A stretch of DNA of 64,000 nt from UBA6170 sp034429975 (lineage in GTDB: Bacteria > Chloroflexota > Anaerolineae > Anaerolineales > Anaerolineaceae). The stretch is taken from positions 124,001-188,000 of the forward strand of contig DAOUFM010000076.1 in assembly GCA_034429975.1 (NCBI GenBank), given 5' to 3'. Each line of letters opens with the position of its first letter. Position 1 is the stretch's first letter. Under the pieces are notes generated by a model that was given only the letters and a program-made list of their open reading frames with translations, was not told the origin of the DNA and searched no databases. This document shows, in pieces, positions 1-8,532 of the stretch. The position numbers and the translations under genes are program-made.

Positions 1-499
1 GTTCTGTTTGCAACCAGGTAAGACCGTTGTTTTCGTATACCCGGATTAATATGGTGCCATTGGCGGAAGCATTTTTTCCCAGTCGTAGGTAAAAATCCAA
101 AGTATCACCGAAGATAGAAATATTAATGGGTGCTGAAACAGCAGCAACCAACTCATAACCGGAAGGGGAAGGACCACAGTTTGTTTGATTAACCTGGTAT
201 GTTAAACCGGATATTTTTCCTATTGGATCAAAGCCCACTTCGGTGACATTCCAGTTTTCCGGTGTATACAGGCAAATTTGCACATTTGAACTGACTGAAG
301 GGGTATAACTATTCAGGTCAAATGAAGTACGAAAATTTATTCTTTGACCGGCAGCACAACCACCCAAAGGGCAGTTGCTTGGGCTGAGCATACTAAGGGA
401 AGAAGAGGTATTTGGGGCGGCTGGAACATTGGGCGCAGAGATTGCAAGTAATAAAAATGCAATCAGCCAGATCATCCAATGGGGTAACCGTTTGAACAT
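1..499 (-). CDS. secreted protein of unknown function, C-terminus beyond window
   Basis: From the ATG at 497-499 the minus-strand frame stays open for 166 codons and runs off base 1, so the C-terminal part is missing. The N-terminus has basic residues (MFKRLPHW) followed by a hydrophobic core (about residues 9-22) and small residues, a typical Sec signal peptide. The visible mature part is rich in Ser, Thr, Asn and Pro with spaced cysteines (NCPLGGCAAG, then two more near residues 76 and 110), as in extracellular beta-rich domains. I recognise no family. Upstream to the next gene is about 100 nt of AT-rich DNA. Its reality rests on the signal peptide and the uninterrupted frame; the function is unknown. 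Confidence 0.7.
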   Translation of the reverse strand, partial: MFKRLPHWMIWLIAFLLLAISAPNVPAAPNTSSSLSMLSPSNCPLGGCAAGQRINFRTSFDLNSYTPSVSSNVQICLYTPENWNVTEVGFDPIGKISGLTYQVNQTNCGPSPSGYELVAAVSAPINISIFGDTLDFYLRLGKNASANGTILIRVYENNGLTWLQTE

Positions 500-598
500 G
501 AAACCTCGTTTTAAATTAAAAATAAGATAAAACGATTATACAGTAAGCAATAAAAATAAGAAATTATAAAATTAGGCTCTCAGCGTTGCAAATTGGTT

Positions 599-1330
599 TT
601 ACATTAACACCTTGCTTAAGAACAACTTCGTGCGTTCATTTTTGGGGTCAGTAAATAGAACCTTGGGAGGAGCTTCTTCGACGATCTGGCCTTCATCCAT
701 CAGAATAGCACGGTTGGCAGCAGCTCTAGCGAAACCCATTTCATGAGATACGACGACCATGGTCATACCTTCCTGAGCCAATGCCAGCATAACATCCAGA
801 ACTTCCTGAATCATCTCGGGGTCCAATGCACTGGTGGGTTCATCGAATAACATTATTTTAGGGTTCATGGCGAGGGCACGTGCGATCGCAACGCGTTGTT
901 GTTGTCCGCCTGAGAGCTGCAGTGGGTAAGCCTGTGCTTTATCCGGAATCCCGACTTTTTCCAGTAATTTCATTCCATTCTTTTTTGCATCCACTAGGTT
1001 TCTTTTCCGTACGACCGTTTGTGCCAGGGTGATATTTTCCAAAACACTGAGATGGGGAAATAAATTAAATTGTTGAAAGACCATGCCAACTTCAGTACGG
1101 ACGGCATTAATATTTTCAGCACTATCCAATGGGATTCCATCCACCATGATACTGCCTTTGTCAAATTCTTCGAGGCGATTGATACAGCGTAATAAGGTTG
1201 ACTTACCTGATCCAGAGGGGCCAATGACAACTACCACTTCCCCTTTGAAAATATCTAGGCTTACGCCACGTAAGGCGTGAATATGCCCAAAATGTTTGTG
1301 AACCTGATTGATCTGAATAATGGGTTCCAT
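599..1330 (-). CDS. polar amino-acid ABC transporter, ATP-binding protein
   Basis: Energises uptake of a polar amino acid by the importer formed with the next two upstream genes. It is 243 aa, normal for the GlnQ/HisP family. Walker A GPSGSGKST (about residue 38), Q-loop FQQFNLFPH, ABC signature LSGGQQQRVAIARALA, Walker B IMLFDEPTSALD and the switch His in VVSHEMGFA are all intact. I chose the ATG at 1330 (MEPIIQINQV) over a codon 10 residues upstream because it has GGAG seven bases before it, begins one base after the permease stop, and matches the usual family N-terminus. Substrate cannot be told from this subunit. Confidence 0.95.
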   Translation of the reverse strand: MEPIIQINQVHKHFGHIHALRGVSLDIFKGEVVVVIGPSGSGKSTLLRCINRLEEFDKGSIMVDGIPLDSAENINAVRTEVGMVFQQFNLFPHLSVLENITLAQTVVRKRNLVDAKKNGMKLLEKVGIPDKAQAYPLQLSGGQQQRVAIARALAMNPKIMLFDEPTSALDPEMIQEVLDVMLALAQEGMTMVVVSHEMGFARAAANRAILMDEGQIVEEAPPKVLFTDPKNERTKLFLSKVLM

Positions 1331-1331
1331 C

Positions 1332-2126
1332 TTAACGCTCCAACTTTGTTTTACGCTCAATCCAGGTCACAATTCTGGCAGAGAAGAGCGTTAATACCAG
1401 GTACAACAATGCGACCATGAGCCAGGTTTGAACCGGAATAAAATTTGCAGCCATAAATTCTCGTCCACGCCGGGTTATATCTGCAACCGCAACGACACTG
1501 ACCAGTGAAGAATCTTTTAGCAAGGTAATAAATTCATTTCCAACCGGCGGTAGAATTATGCGGATGGCTTGAGGAAGAATAACAAAGCGCATGGCTTGAA
1601 AATAATTCATCCCTAAACTACGGGCTGCTTCCATCTGACCCTTTGAAATACTTTGAATTCCAGCGCGATAGACTTCACTCATGTAGGCTGCATAGCAAAA
1701 TGTCAGCCCAATAATTGCCATTAAGATCGGATTCGCGCGATAATTTGACAAACTTTGGATGGACAGTAACTTTCCGATACCCTGAATTACCGAAGGAAAG
1801 GCAAAATACCAAAACATCAATTGAACCAGCAATGGGATTCCACGCACCAATTCTACATAAATAGTTGCTGCTCCATTAAGGATGCGGTTTTTAGAAATCC
1901 TACCCAAACCAGCCAATAATCCAAATACTAATACCAGAATAAACGAAACAAGCGTGGTGTAAATGGTTACACTGATTCCATCAGAGACAAAAAACAAAAT
2001 TCTTCTAAAAGGATCTGGTTTGAAATAGATTAATAACAATATGATGATAATTACAGCGAATAAAAGTAACCACCAGCGATCAAAATAATAATTTTTTTTA
2101 TTTTTGTTTGCTTGGGATGATTGCAT
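1332..2126 (-). CDS. polar amino-acid ABC transporter, permease
   Basis: Membrane channel subunit of the amino-acid importer, HisMQ/GlnP type, 264 aa. The N-terminus is basic and hydrophilic, followed by a first membrane helix at about residues 18-36 and further helices. The ATPase-docking EAA loop is seen as EAARSLGMNYFQAMRFVILPQA (shown here split: EAARSLGMNY / FQAMRFVILPQA). The ELVRGIPLLVQLMFWYF stretch is also typical of the family. A GGAG lies just before the ATG at 2126. It sits between the binding-protein gene and the ATPase gene in one operon, separated from the former by a hairpin. Confidence 0.94.
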   Translation of the reverse strand: MQSSQANKNKKNYYFDRWWLLLFAVIIIILLLIYFKPDPFRRILFFVSDGISVTIYTTLVSFILVLVFGLLAGLGRISKNRILNGAATIYVELVRGIPLLVQLMFWYFAFPSVIQGIGKLLSIQSLSNYRANPILMAIIGLTFCYAAYMSEVYRAGIQSISKGQMEAARSLGMNYFQAMRFVILPQAIRIILPPVGNEFITLLKDSSLVSVVAVADITRRGREFMAANFIPVQTWLMVALLYLVLTLFSARIVTWIERKTKLER

Positions 2127-2142
2127 TAAAACTCCAGTGAAA

Positions 2143-2172
2143 AAAAGCCTGGGATTAATATCCCAGGCTTTT
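2143..2172 (-). terminator. hairpin between binding-protein and permease genes (attenuator)
   Basis: A 12-bp perfect stem (AAAAGCCTGGGA / TCCCAGGCTTTT) with a 6-nt loop starts 6 nt after the stop of the binding-protein gene. Read on the minus strand it is followed by a T-run, so it is an intrinsic terminator in form. As the permease and ATPase follow directly, it probably acts as a partial terminator that keeps the binding protein in excess. Confidence 0.75.
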
Positions 2173-2178
2173 ATAAAA

Positions 2179-3012
2179 TTATTGTCCCGCTAAATACTTG
2201 CCAGCCAGCTCGGTCACATAACCGGAATCAATCACTTTCTTTAAGGCAGGATTAATCTTGTCTAATAAGTCCTGCCGATTTTTGCAGAAAGCAATTCCAT
2301 AATATTCGTTTGTAAATACTTCTCCCACAGTATTTAATTTATTGGGATTTTTATCGATAAAACCTAAAGCAGTGGGGTTATCAGCGATAACAGCATCAAT
2401 CTGTCCGTTCATTAAATCCAGGAAAGCAAGGTCGTAAGTGTCGTATGGTTTATAAGTGACACCAGTAATCGCTTGAGCTTCAATTTCCCCGGTTGTCCCT
2501 AATTGGGCGCCGACTATTTTCCCCGCCAGGTCGTCTTTTCCTTTGATACTCGTGTCTCCTGTGCGCACAGTAATGATTTGCCCGGCGTCTACGTAGGGAT
2601 CACTAAAAAGAAATTCCTTTTTCCTTTCATCGGTAATGGTAATGGCAGCAATTGCCATGTCATATTGACATTCTGACAAACCCGCTAACATAGGATCAAA
2701 AGGTAAATTGACAAATTCATACTGGATACCAGCTTGCTCAGCAACTGCTTTCATTAGGTCAATATCAAATCCAATTAATTCTTTTGTTGCTTCATCTACC
2801 ATTTCGAAAGGTGGAAAAGTTGCATCAGTTGCAATTCTTACGACTGCTCCTGCTGGATAACCGGGTTCGGCTGGAGCTTGAGCAGGTGCTTCAACCATTG
2901 GGTAACCTTCTTTTGCATCAGCAGGTTCCTGGGATTGAGGTTGAGCGCAAGCGCTTAACAGAAAACTAGAAATCACCAGGATCGACAACAAAATAAAAAG
3001 CGTTTTTTTCAT
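2179..3012 (-). CDS. amino-acid ABC transporter substrate-binding lipoprotein
   Basis: Extracellular receptor of the importer, SBP family 3, 277 aa from the ATG at 3012. That start has a strong GGAGGAG just before it and gives a proper lipoprotein signal (MKKTLFILLSILVISSFLLSAC), with lipobox LSAC and lipidated Cys at about residue 22. An Ala/Pro/Glu-rich linker (about 25-52) follows, then the ligand-binding fold starting VRIATDATFPPFEMVD; the FPPFE motif and GFDIDLMKAVAE are typical of polar amino-acid binders. It is first in the three-gene operon. The exact ligand is not resolvable by eye. Confidence 0.93.
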   Translation of the reverse strand: MKKTLFILLSILVISSFLLSACAQPQSQEPADAKEGYPMVEAPAQAPAEPGYPAGAVVRIATDATFPPFEMVDEATKELIGFDIDLMKAVAEQAGIQYEFVNLPFDPMLAGLSECQYDMAIAAITITDERKKEFLFSDPYVDAGQIITVRTGDTSIKGKDDLAGKIVGAQLGTTGEIEAQAITGVTYKPYDTYDLAFLDLMNGQIDAVIADNPTALGFIDKNPNKLNTVGEVFTNEYYGIAFCKNRQDLLDKINPALKKVIDSGYVTELAGKYLAGQ

Positions 3013-3057
3013 TTTTCTCCTCCAGAAAAATTTGGTTTGTGTGAATAAGGGGAAATG

Positions 3058-3073
3058 TTGATTAATTATAGCA
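3058..3073 (-). promoter_or_regulatory. extended -10 promoter of the ABC importer operon
   Basis: On the minus strand TGC precedes TATAAT (plus-strand ATTATA at 3065-3070), an extended -10. The expected start is near 3058, giving a leader of about 45 nt with a strong Shine-Dalgarno. No good -35 hexamer is seen at 17 nt, as is common for extended -10 promoters. Confidence 0.55.
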
Positions 3074-3144
3074 TTTTCTATTTTCAAGTTTTGATTTTTA
3101 TGATATTTGACATAATTTTAGTGATTTCTAATTTGTTAAAAAGG

Positions 3145-3164
3145 AATGATAAAATTTTATCATT
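3145..3164 (+). promoter_or_regulatory. 20-bp perfect palindrome overlapping the deoB -10 box
   Basis: The two 10-bp halves AATGATAAAA and TTTTATCATT are exact reverse complements. The left half includes TGATAAAAT, an extended -10 element (TAAAAT at 3150-3155), so a protein bound here would cover the promoter start. It lies 18 nt upstream of the deoB ATG. Candidate operator; the regulator is unknown. Confidence 0.5.
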
Positions 3165-3182
3165 GCGGAAAATGGAGAAAAT

Positions 3183-4364
3183 ATGGTGGATATTAATAGA
3201 GTTATTGTTTTTGTCCTGGATGGTGTAGGAGCAGGAGCTGCTCCGGATGCTGATCTATATGGTGATTTAGGAAGTAATTCATTATCTAATACAGCCCGTG
3301 CTGTAGGAGGGCTGAATATGCCAAATCTTGAACCATTAGGGTTTGGACGGATTACTCCTATGCAGGGTGTGAACCCAACTAACCAGGCTGAAGGAGCTTT
3401 TGGAAAATTAACTCCAAAATCAGCCGGAAAGGATTCGGTAACCGGCCATTGGGAATTGATGGGTATTTATCTACAATCACCCTTTCCGGTATTCCCAAAT
3501 GGCTTCCCACCGGCGGTCATCGAGCGGTTTACCCAATTAACCGGTTTAGAAGTATTAGCTAACAAACCAGCCTCCGGAACGGTCGTCATTCAGGAATATG
3601 GCGAAGAGCATATGCGTACCGGGAAACCGATTATTTATACCTCTGCTGATTCCGTTTTTCAAATTGCAGCGCACGAAGAGATAATTCCCATTGATCGATT
3701 GTATGAATTGTGCCAGATTTCGAGAAAGATGTTAGTTGGGGAGTATGGAGTCGGAAGGGTGATTGCCAGACCATTTATCGGTAATAAAGCTGGAGAATTC
3801 ACACGTACCAGTCGCAGGCATGATTATCCCCGTTATCCGGAATCTGATACGATAATGGATAAATTACTCGCTTCTGGTTACGAGGTTTATGCGACCGGGA
3901 AAATTGACGACCTGTTTGGCAACCGGGGTATTAGTTTTTCTAATCACACGACCAACAATTACGATTCAATTCTGGCGACCATCGATTTTATGGGAAAAGA
4001 TTTTAAAGGACTCTTGTTTGCAAATTTGATTGAATTCGATCAGATTTATGGACACCGAAATGATCCTCAGGGTTATGCTGATGCTCTTGAGCAATTTGAT
4101 GGATTTATTCCCCAAATCGTTGATAACCTGCGAACTGATGATTTGGTTATGATCGTATCAGATCATGGAGTTGACCCAACCACTGCGAGCACTGATCATT
4201 CAAGAGAGTTTAGTCCTCTACTAATTTTTGGAGATAGGGTTAAACCGAATGTAGATCTGGGTGTCCGGGGTTCTTTTGCGGATGTAGGCGCAACGATTGC
4301 TGAAATCTTCAATCTTCCACCGCCTGAGATTGGAAAAAGCTTTTTAAAGGAAATCCTAGGCTGA
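3183..4364 (+). CDS. deoB: phosphopentomutase
   Basis: Interconverts (deoxy)ribose 1-phosphate and 5-phosphate in nucleoside salvage and catabolism; cytoplasmic, two Mn ions. The 393-aa length is standard. Family motifs are clear: FVLDGVGAGAAPDADLYGD at the N-terminus (metal-binding Asp), DSVTGHWELMG, SADSVFQIAAHE, RRHDYPRYP, and the C-terminal metal-binding region SDHGVDPTTASTDHSRE. The ATG at 3183 has GGAG eight bases upstream. It is first in a plus-strand run with the next three genes, after a 66-nt gap, and is divergent from the amino-acid importer. Confidence 0.96.
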   Translation: MVDINRVIVFVLDGVGAGAAPDADLYGDLGSNSLSNTARAVGGLNMPNLEPLGFGRITPMQGVNPTNQAEGAFGKLTPKSAGKDSVTGHWELMGIYLQSPFPVFPNGFPPAVIERFTQLTGLEVLANKPASGTVVIQEYGEEHMRTGKPIIYTSADSVFQIAAHEEIIPIDRLYELCQISRKMLVGEYGVGRVIARPFIGNKAGEFTRTSRRHDYPRYPESDTIMDKLLASGYEVYATGKIDDLFGNRGISFSNHTTNNYDSILATIDFMGKDFKGLLFANLIEFDQIYGHRNDPQGYADALEQFDGFIPQIVDNLRTDDLVMIVSDHGVDPTTASTDHSREFSPLLIFGDRVKPNVDLGVRGSFADVGATIAEIFNLPPPEIGKSFLKEILG

Positions 4365-4430
4365 CAAGTTATAGTCACTTCTGACCGCTTATATTTCTGC
4401 TTCGTGTAGCTAAGAAATTAAAGAATATTT

Positions 4431-5426
4431 ATGCAAACTTCAATTACACCTGCAACAATTCTCAAAAAAATGATCCCATGGATTTTGACGGGATTTCTCA
4501 TTTTACTCGCCTTGACATTATGGGGAGATGTTCATCAAATTAGGGAGTTAGCCACGGATTTTAATTGGGGCTTCTTACCGGTTTTAATGGGCTTTACGCT
4601 CATCAACTATATTTTACGATTTGTTAAATGGCATTTCTATCTGGGGCAAATTGGGGTTAAAAACTTCCCGGCCATACAAAGTTTACGATTGTTTGTCGCC
4701 GGTTTCCCATTAGCCATGACGCCTGGGAAAGCCGGTGAAATCCTAAAAGCTGTCTGGCTCAAAGATTTGACCGGAACTTCAATTTCACGGGGTGTTTCGG
4801 TAGTTGTCGCTGAAAGAATCAGCGATGGACTGGCGGTATTGTTTTTGTCCATTTTCGGGATCATCGCCTATCCACAGTATAGCCTTGCCTTCTTTTTGGT
4901 TCTATTTCTCCTGATCGGATTAATTGTTGCTTCACAGATAAAACCACTGGCTTATTTCTGTTTGAATTTGACAAAAAAGATACCATTCATTAAGCGGTTT
5001 AGCCCCCAATTATTTAATTTCTATGAAGGCAGCTTTTTAGTGTTTCAACCGCGAGCAACATTATATGCGGTGGGATTAGGAACTGTCTCCTGGTTTTTTG
5101 AAGGTGTGGGTTTCTATTTATTGTTGACAAAAATCGGGTTACCTGCAAACCTCAATACTTTTGCCAACGCGGTCTTTATACTCGCTTTTTCTACTGTTAT
5201 CGCAGCAGCATCAACCTTACCTGGCGGGATAGGGGCAGCAGAGGCATCCATCGCCGGCATGTTGGCATTACTCCTTGGATTGAATTCAGGGATGGCATCT
5301 TTTGTCACTTTGATTATCAGGTTAGCAACCTTGTGGTTTGGAATTTCTTTGGGATTAATTAGCTGGGCATTCTCATTGAAAATGTTAGGTTTTAAGGAGA
5401 AAAAATATGCAGAAGTGGAAAGTTGA
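4431..5426 (+). CDS. UPF0104 / LPG-synthase-type integral membrane protein (flippase-like)
   Basis: A 331-aa polytopic protein of the lysylphosphatidylglycerol-synthase transmembrane superfamily (YbhN/AglD type), without the soluble aminoacyl-transfer domain. The hallmark motifs are AMTPGKAGEILKAVWLK (about residues 95-111) and LPGGIGAAEASIAGML (about 263-278); seven or eight hydrophobic segments are visible. Members act in lipid or lipid-linked sugar translocation or transfer, but the substrate here is unknown. The start lacks a good Shine-Dalgarno. Its 3' end overlaps the next gene by 20 nt, so the two are probably co-translated. Confidence 0.85.
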   Translation: MQTSITPATILKKMIPWILTGFLILLALTLWGDVHQIRELATDFNWGFLPVLMGFTLINYILRFVKWHFYLGQIGVKNFPAIQSLRLFVAGFPLAMTPGKAGEILKAVWLKDLTGTSISRGVSVVVAERISDGLAVLFLSIFGIIAYPQYSLAFFLVLFLLIGLIVASQIKPLAYFCLNLTKKIPFIKRFSPQLFNFYEGSFLVFQPRATLYAVGLGTVSWFFEGVGFYLLLTKIGLPANLNTFANAVFILAFSTVIAAASTLPGGIGAAEASIAGMLALLLGLNSGMASFVTLIIRLATLWFGISLGLISWAFSLKMLGFKEKKYAEVES

Positions 5427-6078
5427 GTTGCATTGTCATTCAGCCGCTTCCAAAGATAGTCTGGTGAAGATCAGAGATCTTATTGCGACTGCCCACAAAC
5501 GCGGTCTGACTCGATTAGCAATTACCGATCACAATACCATCCGAGGCGCGTTGTTCGCTAAAACGATTGATCCGGAATTGATCATCGTTGGAGAGGAAAT
5601 CTTAACCACAAAAGGTGAATTGTTATCTTTTTTTGTGCAGGAGGAAATTCCAGCCGGCTTAACTCCCCTGGATGCTATTGCAAGATTAAAGGAACAAGGC
5701 GCGTTTATTAGTGTCTCCCACCCATTTGACCGTCTGCGTCATGGTTGGGCTCTGGAGGATTTGCAAGAAATCACACCGTTTATCGATGCGGTGGAGATTT
5801 TTAATGCCCGCACCTTTACCAGTTCCATTAACGATCTGGCCAGGGAATATGCACACAAAAATAATTTATTGGGAACCGTTGGTTCAGATGCTCACACGCT
5901 GCCTGAAGTTGGAAAGGCGACCCAGCTTCTGCCACCGTTTCAGAATGCTGATAGCTTGCGAACTGCATTCAAACAATCGGAGCCACTTGAAAAATACTCC
6001 TCTCCTTTCGTTCGCCTGGGATCTACTTTTGCTAAAGTCGTGAAGAATACATTGGGAGAGGAACATTTTCCAATATAA
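5407..6078 (+). CDS. PHP-domain metal-dependent phosphoesterase
   Basis: A stand-alone PHP domain of 223 aa. The metal-ligand motifs appear in order: ELHCHSAASKD (HxH), ITDHNT, a Glu in GEEILTTKGE, VSHPFD, and the C-terminal GSDAHTLPEVG. Relatives hydrolyse nucleotide monophosphates or small phosphodiesters (for example the RNase AM/YciV group) or histidinol phosphate; I cannot choose. AAGGAG precedes the ATG at 5407, which lies inside the end of the membrane-protein gene. Its stop overlaps the rsmG start by one base (TAATG), indicating coupled translation. Confidence 0.88.
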   Translation: MQKWKVELHCHSAASKDSLVKIRDLIATAHKRGLTRLAITDHNTIRGALFAKTIDPELIIVGEEILTTKGELLSFFVQEEIPAGLTPLDAIARLKEQGAFISVSHPFDRLRHGWALEDLQEITPFIDAVEIFNARTFTSSINDLAREYAHKNNLLGTVGSDAHTLPEVGKATQLLPPFQNADSLRTAFKQSEPLEKYSSPFVRLGSTFAKVVKNTLGEEHFPI

Positions 6079-6800
6079 TGATTTCAATGGAACACTTTAT
6101 TACCAAAACTCAACAATTATTGAATATCCGCCTGAGTGAAAGTCAGATTAAAGCCTTTGAAATTTATGAACAACAATTATTAATCTGGAACGAAAAATTT
6201 AATTTAACTGCCATTCGGGATAGCGAACAAATCCACAACAAACATTTTCTGGATTCGCTTACCTGTGTCCTCGCCTGGGGAGATAACTGGCCGAAATCGA
6301 TGATTGATATTGGTACGGGAGCTGGATTTCCGGGGATTCCTTTGAAAATCATCCGCCCTGGGTTGCAATTAACCCTGGTTGAATCGGTAGGTAAAAAAAC
6401 AAAATTTTGCCAACATATCGTGGAAACCTTAAATTTAGAAAAGGTAACGGTATTAAAAGAGCGGGCTGAGGTTTTGGGGCAGGACCAGGCTCACCGTGAA
6501 AAGTATGATTGGGCAGTTGCCCGCGCAGTGGCAAATTTACCTGTCTTATCCGAGTTCCTGATCCCATTGGTACGTTTGGGGGGTGGAGTGATCGCTCAAA
6601 AAGGTGAGAGTGGTCCGGTAGAAGCACATAAAGCCAGTAATTCCATACATATTTTAGGGGGGTCTTTGAAACAGGTTTTGAAGGTGACTGTGCCTGGCGT
6701 TGTTGAAGAGCGATATTTAATTGTGATTAAGAAAGTCGCCCGAACACCCTCGATTTATCCCAGAAGAACGGGTATTCCTGCGAAAAATCCATTGGTATAG
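6078..6800 (+). CDS. rsmG: 16S rRNA (guanine527-N7)-methyltransferase
   Basis: Methylates G527 of 16S rRNA in the 530 loop using SAM (GidB family). The protein is 240 aa. The N-terminal motif LLIWNEKFNLTAIRD, SAM-binding motif DIGTGAGFPGIPLKI (about residues 77-91), and the VARAVANLPVL motif are all characteristic. It is last in the deoB-led run, convergent with recF with only 7 nt between the stops and no obvious terminator. An in-frame second Met at codon 4 is an alternative start. Confidence 0.95.
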   Translation: MISMEHFITKTQQLLNIRLSESQIKAFEIYEQQLLIWNEKFNLTAIRDSEQIHNKHFLDSLTCVLAWGDNWPKSMIDIGTGAGFPGIPLKIIRPGLQLTLVESVGKKTKFCQHIVETLNLEKVTVLKERAEVLGQDQAHREKYDWAVARAVANLPVLSEFLIPLVRLGGGVIAQKGESGPVEAHKASNSIHILGGSLKQVLKVTVPGVVEERYLIVIKKVARTPSIYPRRTGIPAKNPLV

Positions 6801-6807
6801 GTTTTAA

Positions 6808-7983
6808 TTATGCTTGAATTACACCTTGTTGGATATGCCAGATTGTTGACTGGCGAATGAAATCTTGGTCGAATAAATCCAACTCTGTGGTGGTTAAGAT
6901 TGTTTGATCTCCATCTTGAATAGCATGTAATAAACGTTCTCGCCGGTGAGTATCTAATTCTGCCAAAGTTTCGTCAAGTAATAAAACTGGTTTTTCACCG
7001 GTACGCGATTGCATGAATTCTAACTCACCTAATTTTAAAGAAAGCATGGTTGTGCGAATTTGCCCTCTGGAACCATAAATGCCCAAATCAATATCATTCA
7101 CCAGAAATCTTAGCTCATCCCTATGTGGCCCAAGGGTCGTTACACCACGTTGAATCTCCTCTTTTTGTTTAAGTTTTAATTCTTTTAACAACAAATCTTT
7201 GATTTCAGATGGATCTGGAAAAGAATCGTTTCCATTTATTAGGTTCTTCGTATCCATCAGAGCGGGCTGATAGCTGAATTGCAGAATTTCCTGGTCTTTC
7301 GAGAGCGATCGTTGTATTTGAGTAGAAAGTGTTTCTATTTCGCGAATTGCCTTTGTGCGTTCATGAATGATCAATGCTCCTTTCTCAGCCAGAAGATTGT
7401 CCCAAAAGGAAAGTTGCCCACTATCTGAGTTTCTTTCAAAAATTTGTTTTAATAATGCATTGCGTTGGGCGAGGGTCTGGGTATATTCACTTAATGCTTT
7501 TGCATAACCGGGTACAACCTGAGCGAGCGCAAGATTTAGATAACGACGGCGTTCTTCTGGACCATCTTCAATAATGCGTGTCATGTTCGGTAAGAAAATG
7601 ACGGCATTAAATATACCGATCGCCTGATGGGCTGACTTTTTAATGCCATCTACTAAAATTTCTTTGCGAAATCGTTGACTATTCTGTGATCCATTTTTTT
7701 CTAAAATTAAACGGATTTCAATTTGATGATGTTGATCTCCCCGTTGAAAATCAGCGATTAAACGAGAAACCGGGATAGGTTCATCCAAAGCCAGGAAATT
7801 GATGGTTTGCCGGTCAACATTGGTCTGAATAGATGTAAATGTAGAAAAAAAATAAACCGCCTCTAAAAGACTTGTTTTTCCTTGAGCGTTGTTGCCCTGA
7901 AGTAAAAGAATCCGCCGGGGTATATCCATATCCAGGCGGCTAAAAGTTCGAAAATTGCTAAGGGAGAGATGGGTTAGGAACAT
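6808..7983 (-). CDS. recF: DNA replication and repair protein RecF
   Basis: SMC-like ATPase that helps RecA load at ssDNA gaps. It is 391 aa from the ATG at 7983 (MFLTHLSLSNFRTF); a 20-codon upstream extension would run into the def gene. Walker A is LLQGNNAQGKTSLLEAV (about residues 31-47), RRRYLN the family motif near 120, the signature motif is in the IYGSRGQIRTTMLSLKLGE segment, and Walker B/D-loop is LLLDETLAELD. The start lies 17 nt after the def stop, so it is probably expressed with def. It is not beside dnaA/dnaN as in many bacteria. Confidence 0.94.
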   Translation of the reverse strand: MFLTHLSLSNFRTFSRLDMDIPRRILLLQGNNAQGKTSLLEAVYFFSTFTSIQTNVDRQTINFLALDEPIPVSRLIADFQRGDQHHQIEIRLILEKNGSQNSQRFRKEILVDGIKKSAHQAIGIFNAVIFLPNMTRIIEDGPEERRRYLNLALAQVVPGYAKALSEYTQTLAQRNALLKQIFERNSDSGQLSFWDNLLAEKGALIIHERTKAIREIETLSTQIQRSLSKDQEILQFSYQPALMDTKNLINGNDSFPDPSEIKDLLLKELKLKQKEEIQRGVTTLGPHRDELRFLVNDIDLGIYGSRGQIRTTMLSLKLGELEFMQSRTGEKPVLLLDETLAELDTHRRERLLHAIQDGDQTILTTTELDLFDQDFIRQSTIWHIQQGVIQA

Positions 7984-8000
7984 GAACGATCCAGGGGTTC

Positions 8001-8504
8001 CTATTCTGGTAGTTCGGCCGTTTCCTCCTGAGAGGGCTGCCAAATTCGGGTTGCTCTATCGGTGAAAAGAATTCCATCCAAATGGTCGATTTCATGTTGA
8101 AAAATACGTGCGAGCCACCCGGAAGCTTTAATTTTTATTGGCTTCCCAAATTTATTAAAGCCTTTGACCTGAATGGCTGAAAACCTTTCAACCTCACCAA
8201 CTATCTTCGGTATGGATAAACAGCCTTCAATACCAAACTCTGTTTCTGTTGATGTTTTTACAATTTCAGGATTAATCACTGCGAATGATTGGGGTTTCTC
8301 ACCTTCTTCTTCCGCATATTCAACAACAATAATTCTTTCAGAAATGTCAATTTGAGGGGCTGCAAGCCCAACTCCTGGGGCATTTCTCAATGTGTCAAAC
8401 ATATCATCGACCAGAGCAACAAGCTCCTTGCTAAAGTTGCTCACCTTGTGAGCTTTTTTACGCAGAACTTCCGCTGGAATGACAACAATTTCTCGTAAAG
8501 CCAT
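8001..8504 (-). CDS. def: peptide deformylase
   Basis: Removes the formyl group from the N-terminal Met of new proteins; Fe/Zn enzyme, 167 aa. The three catalytic motifs are present: GVGLAAPQI (about residues 44-52), EGCLSIP with the metal-binding Cys (about 93-99), and QHEIDHLDG with the two metal His and the catalytic Glu (about 135-143). GGAG lies just before the ATG at 8504. It is upstream of recF and downstream (28 nt) of the CNB-PH fusion gene, all on the minus strand. Confidence 0.96.
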   Translation of the reverse strand: MALREIVVIPAEVLRKKAHKVSNFSKELVALVDDMFDTLRNAPGVGLAAPQIDISERIIVVEYAEEEGEKPQSFAVINPEIVKTSTETEFGIEGCLSIPKIVGEVERFSAIQVKGFNKFGKPIKIKASGWLARIFQHEIDHLDGILFTDRATRIWQPSQEETAELPE

Positions 8505-8532
8505 GCTTCTCCTAACAATCTGGAAAATATCA

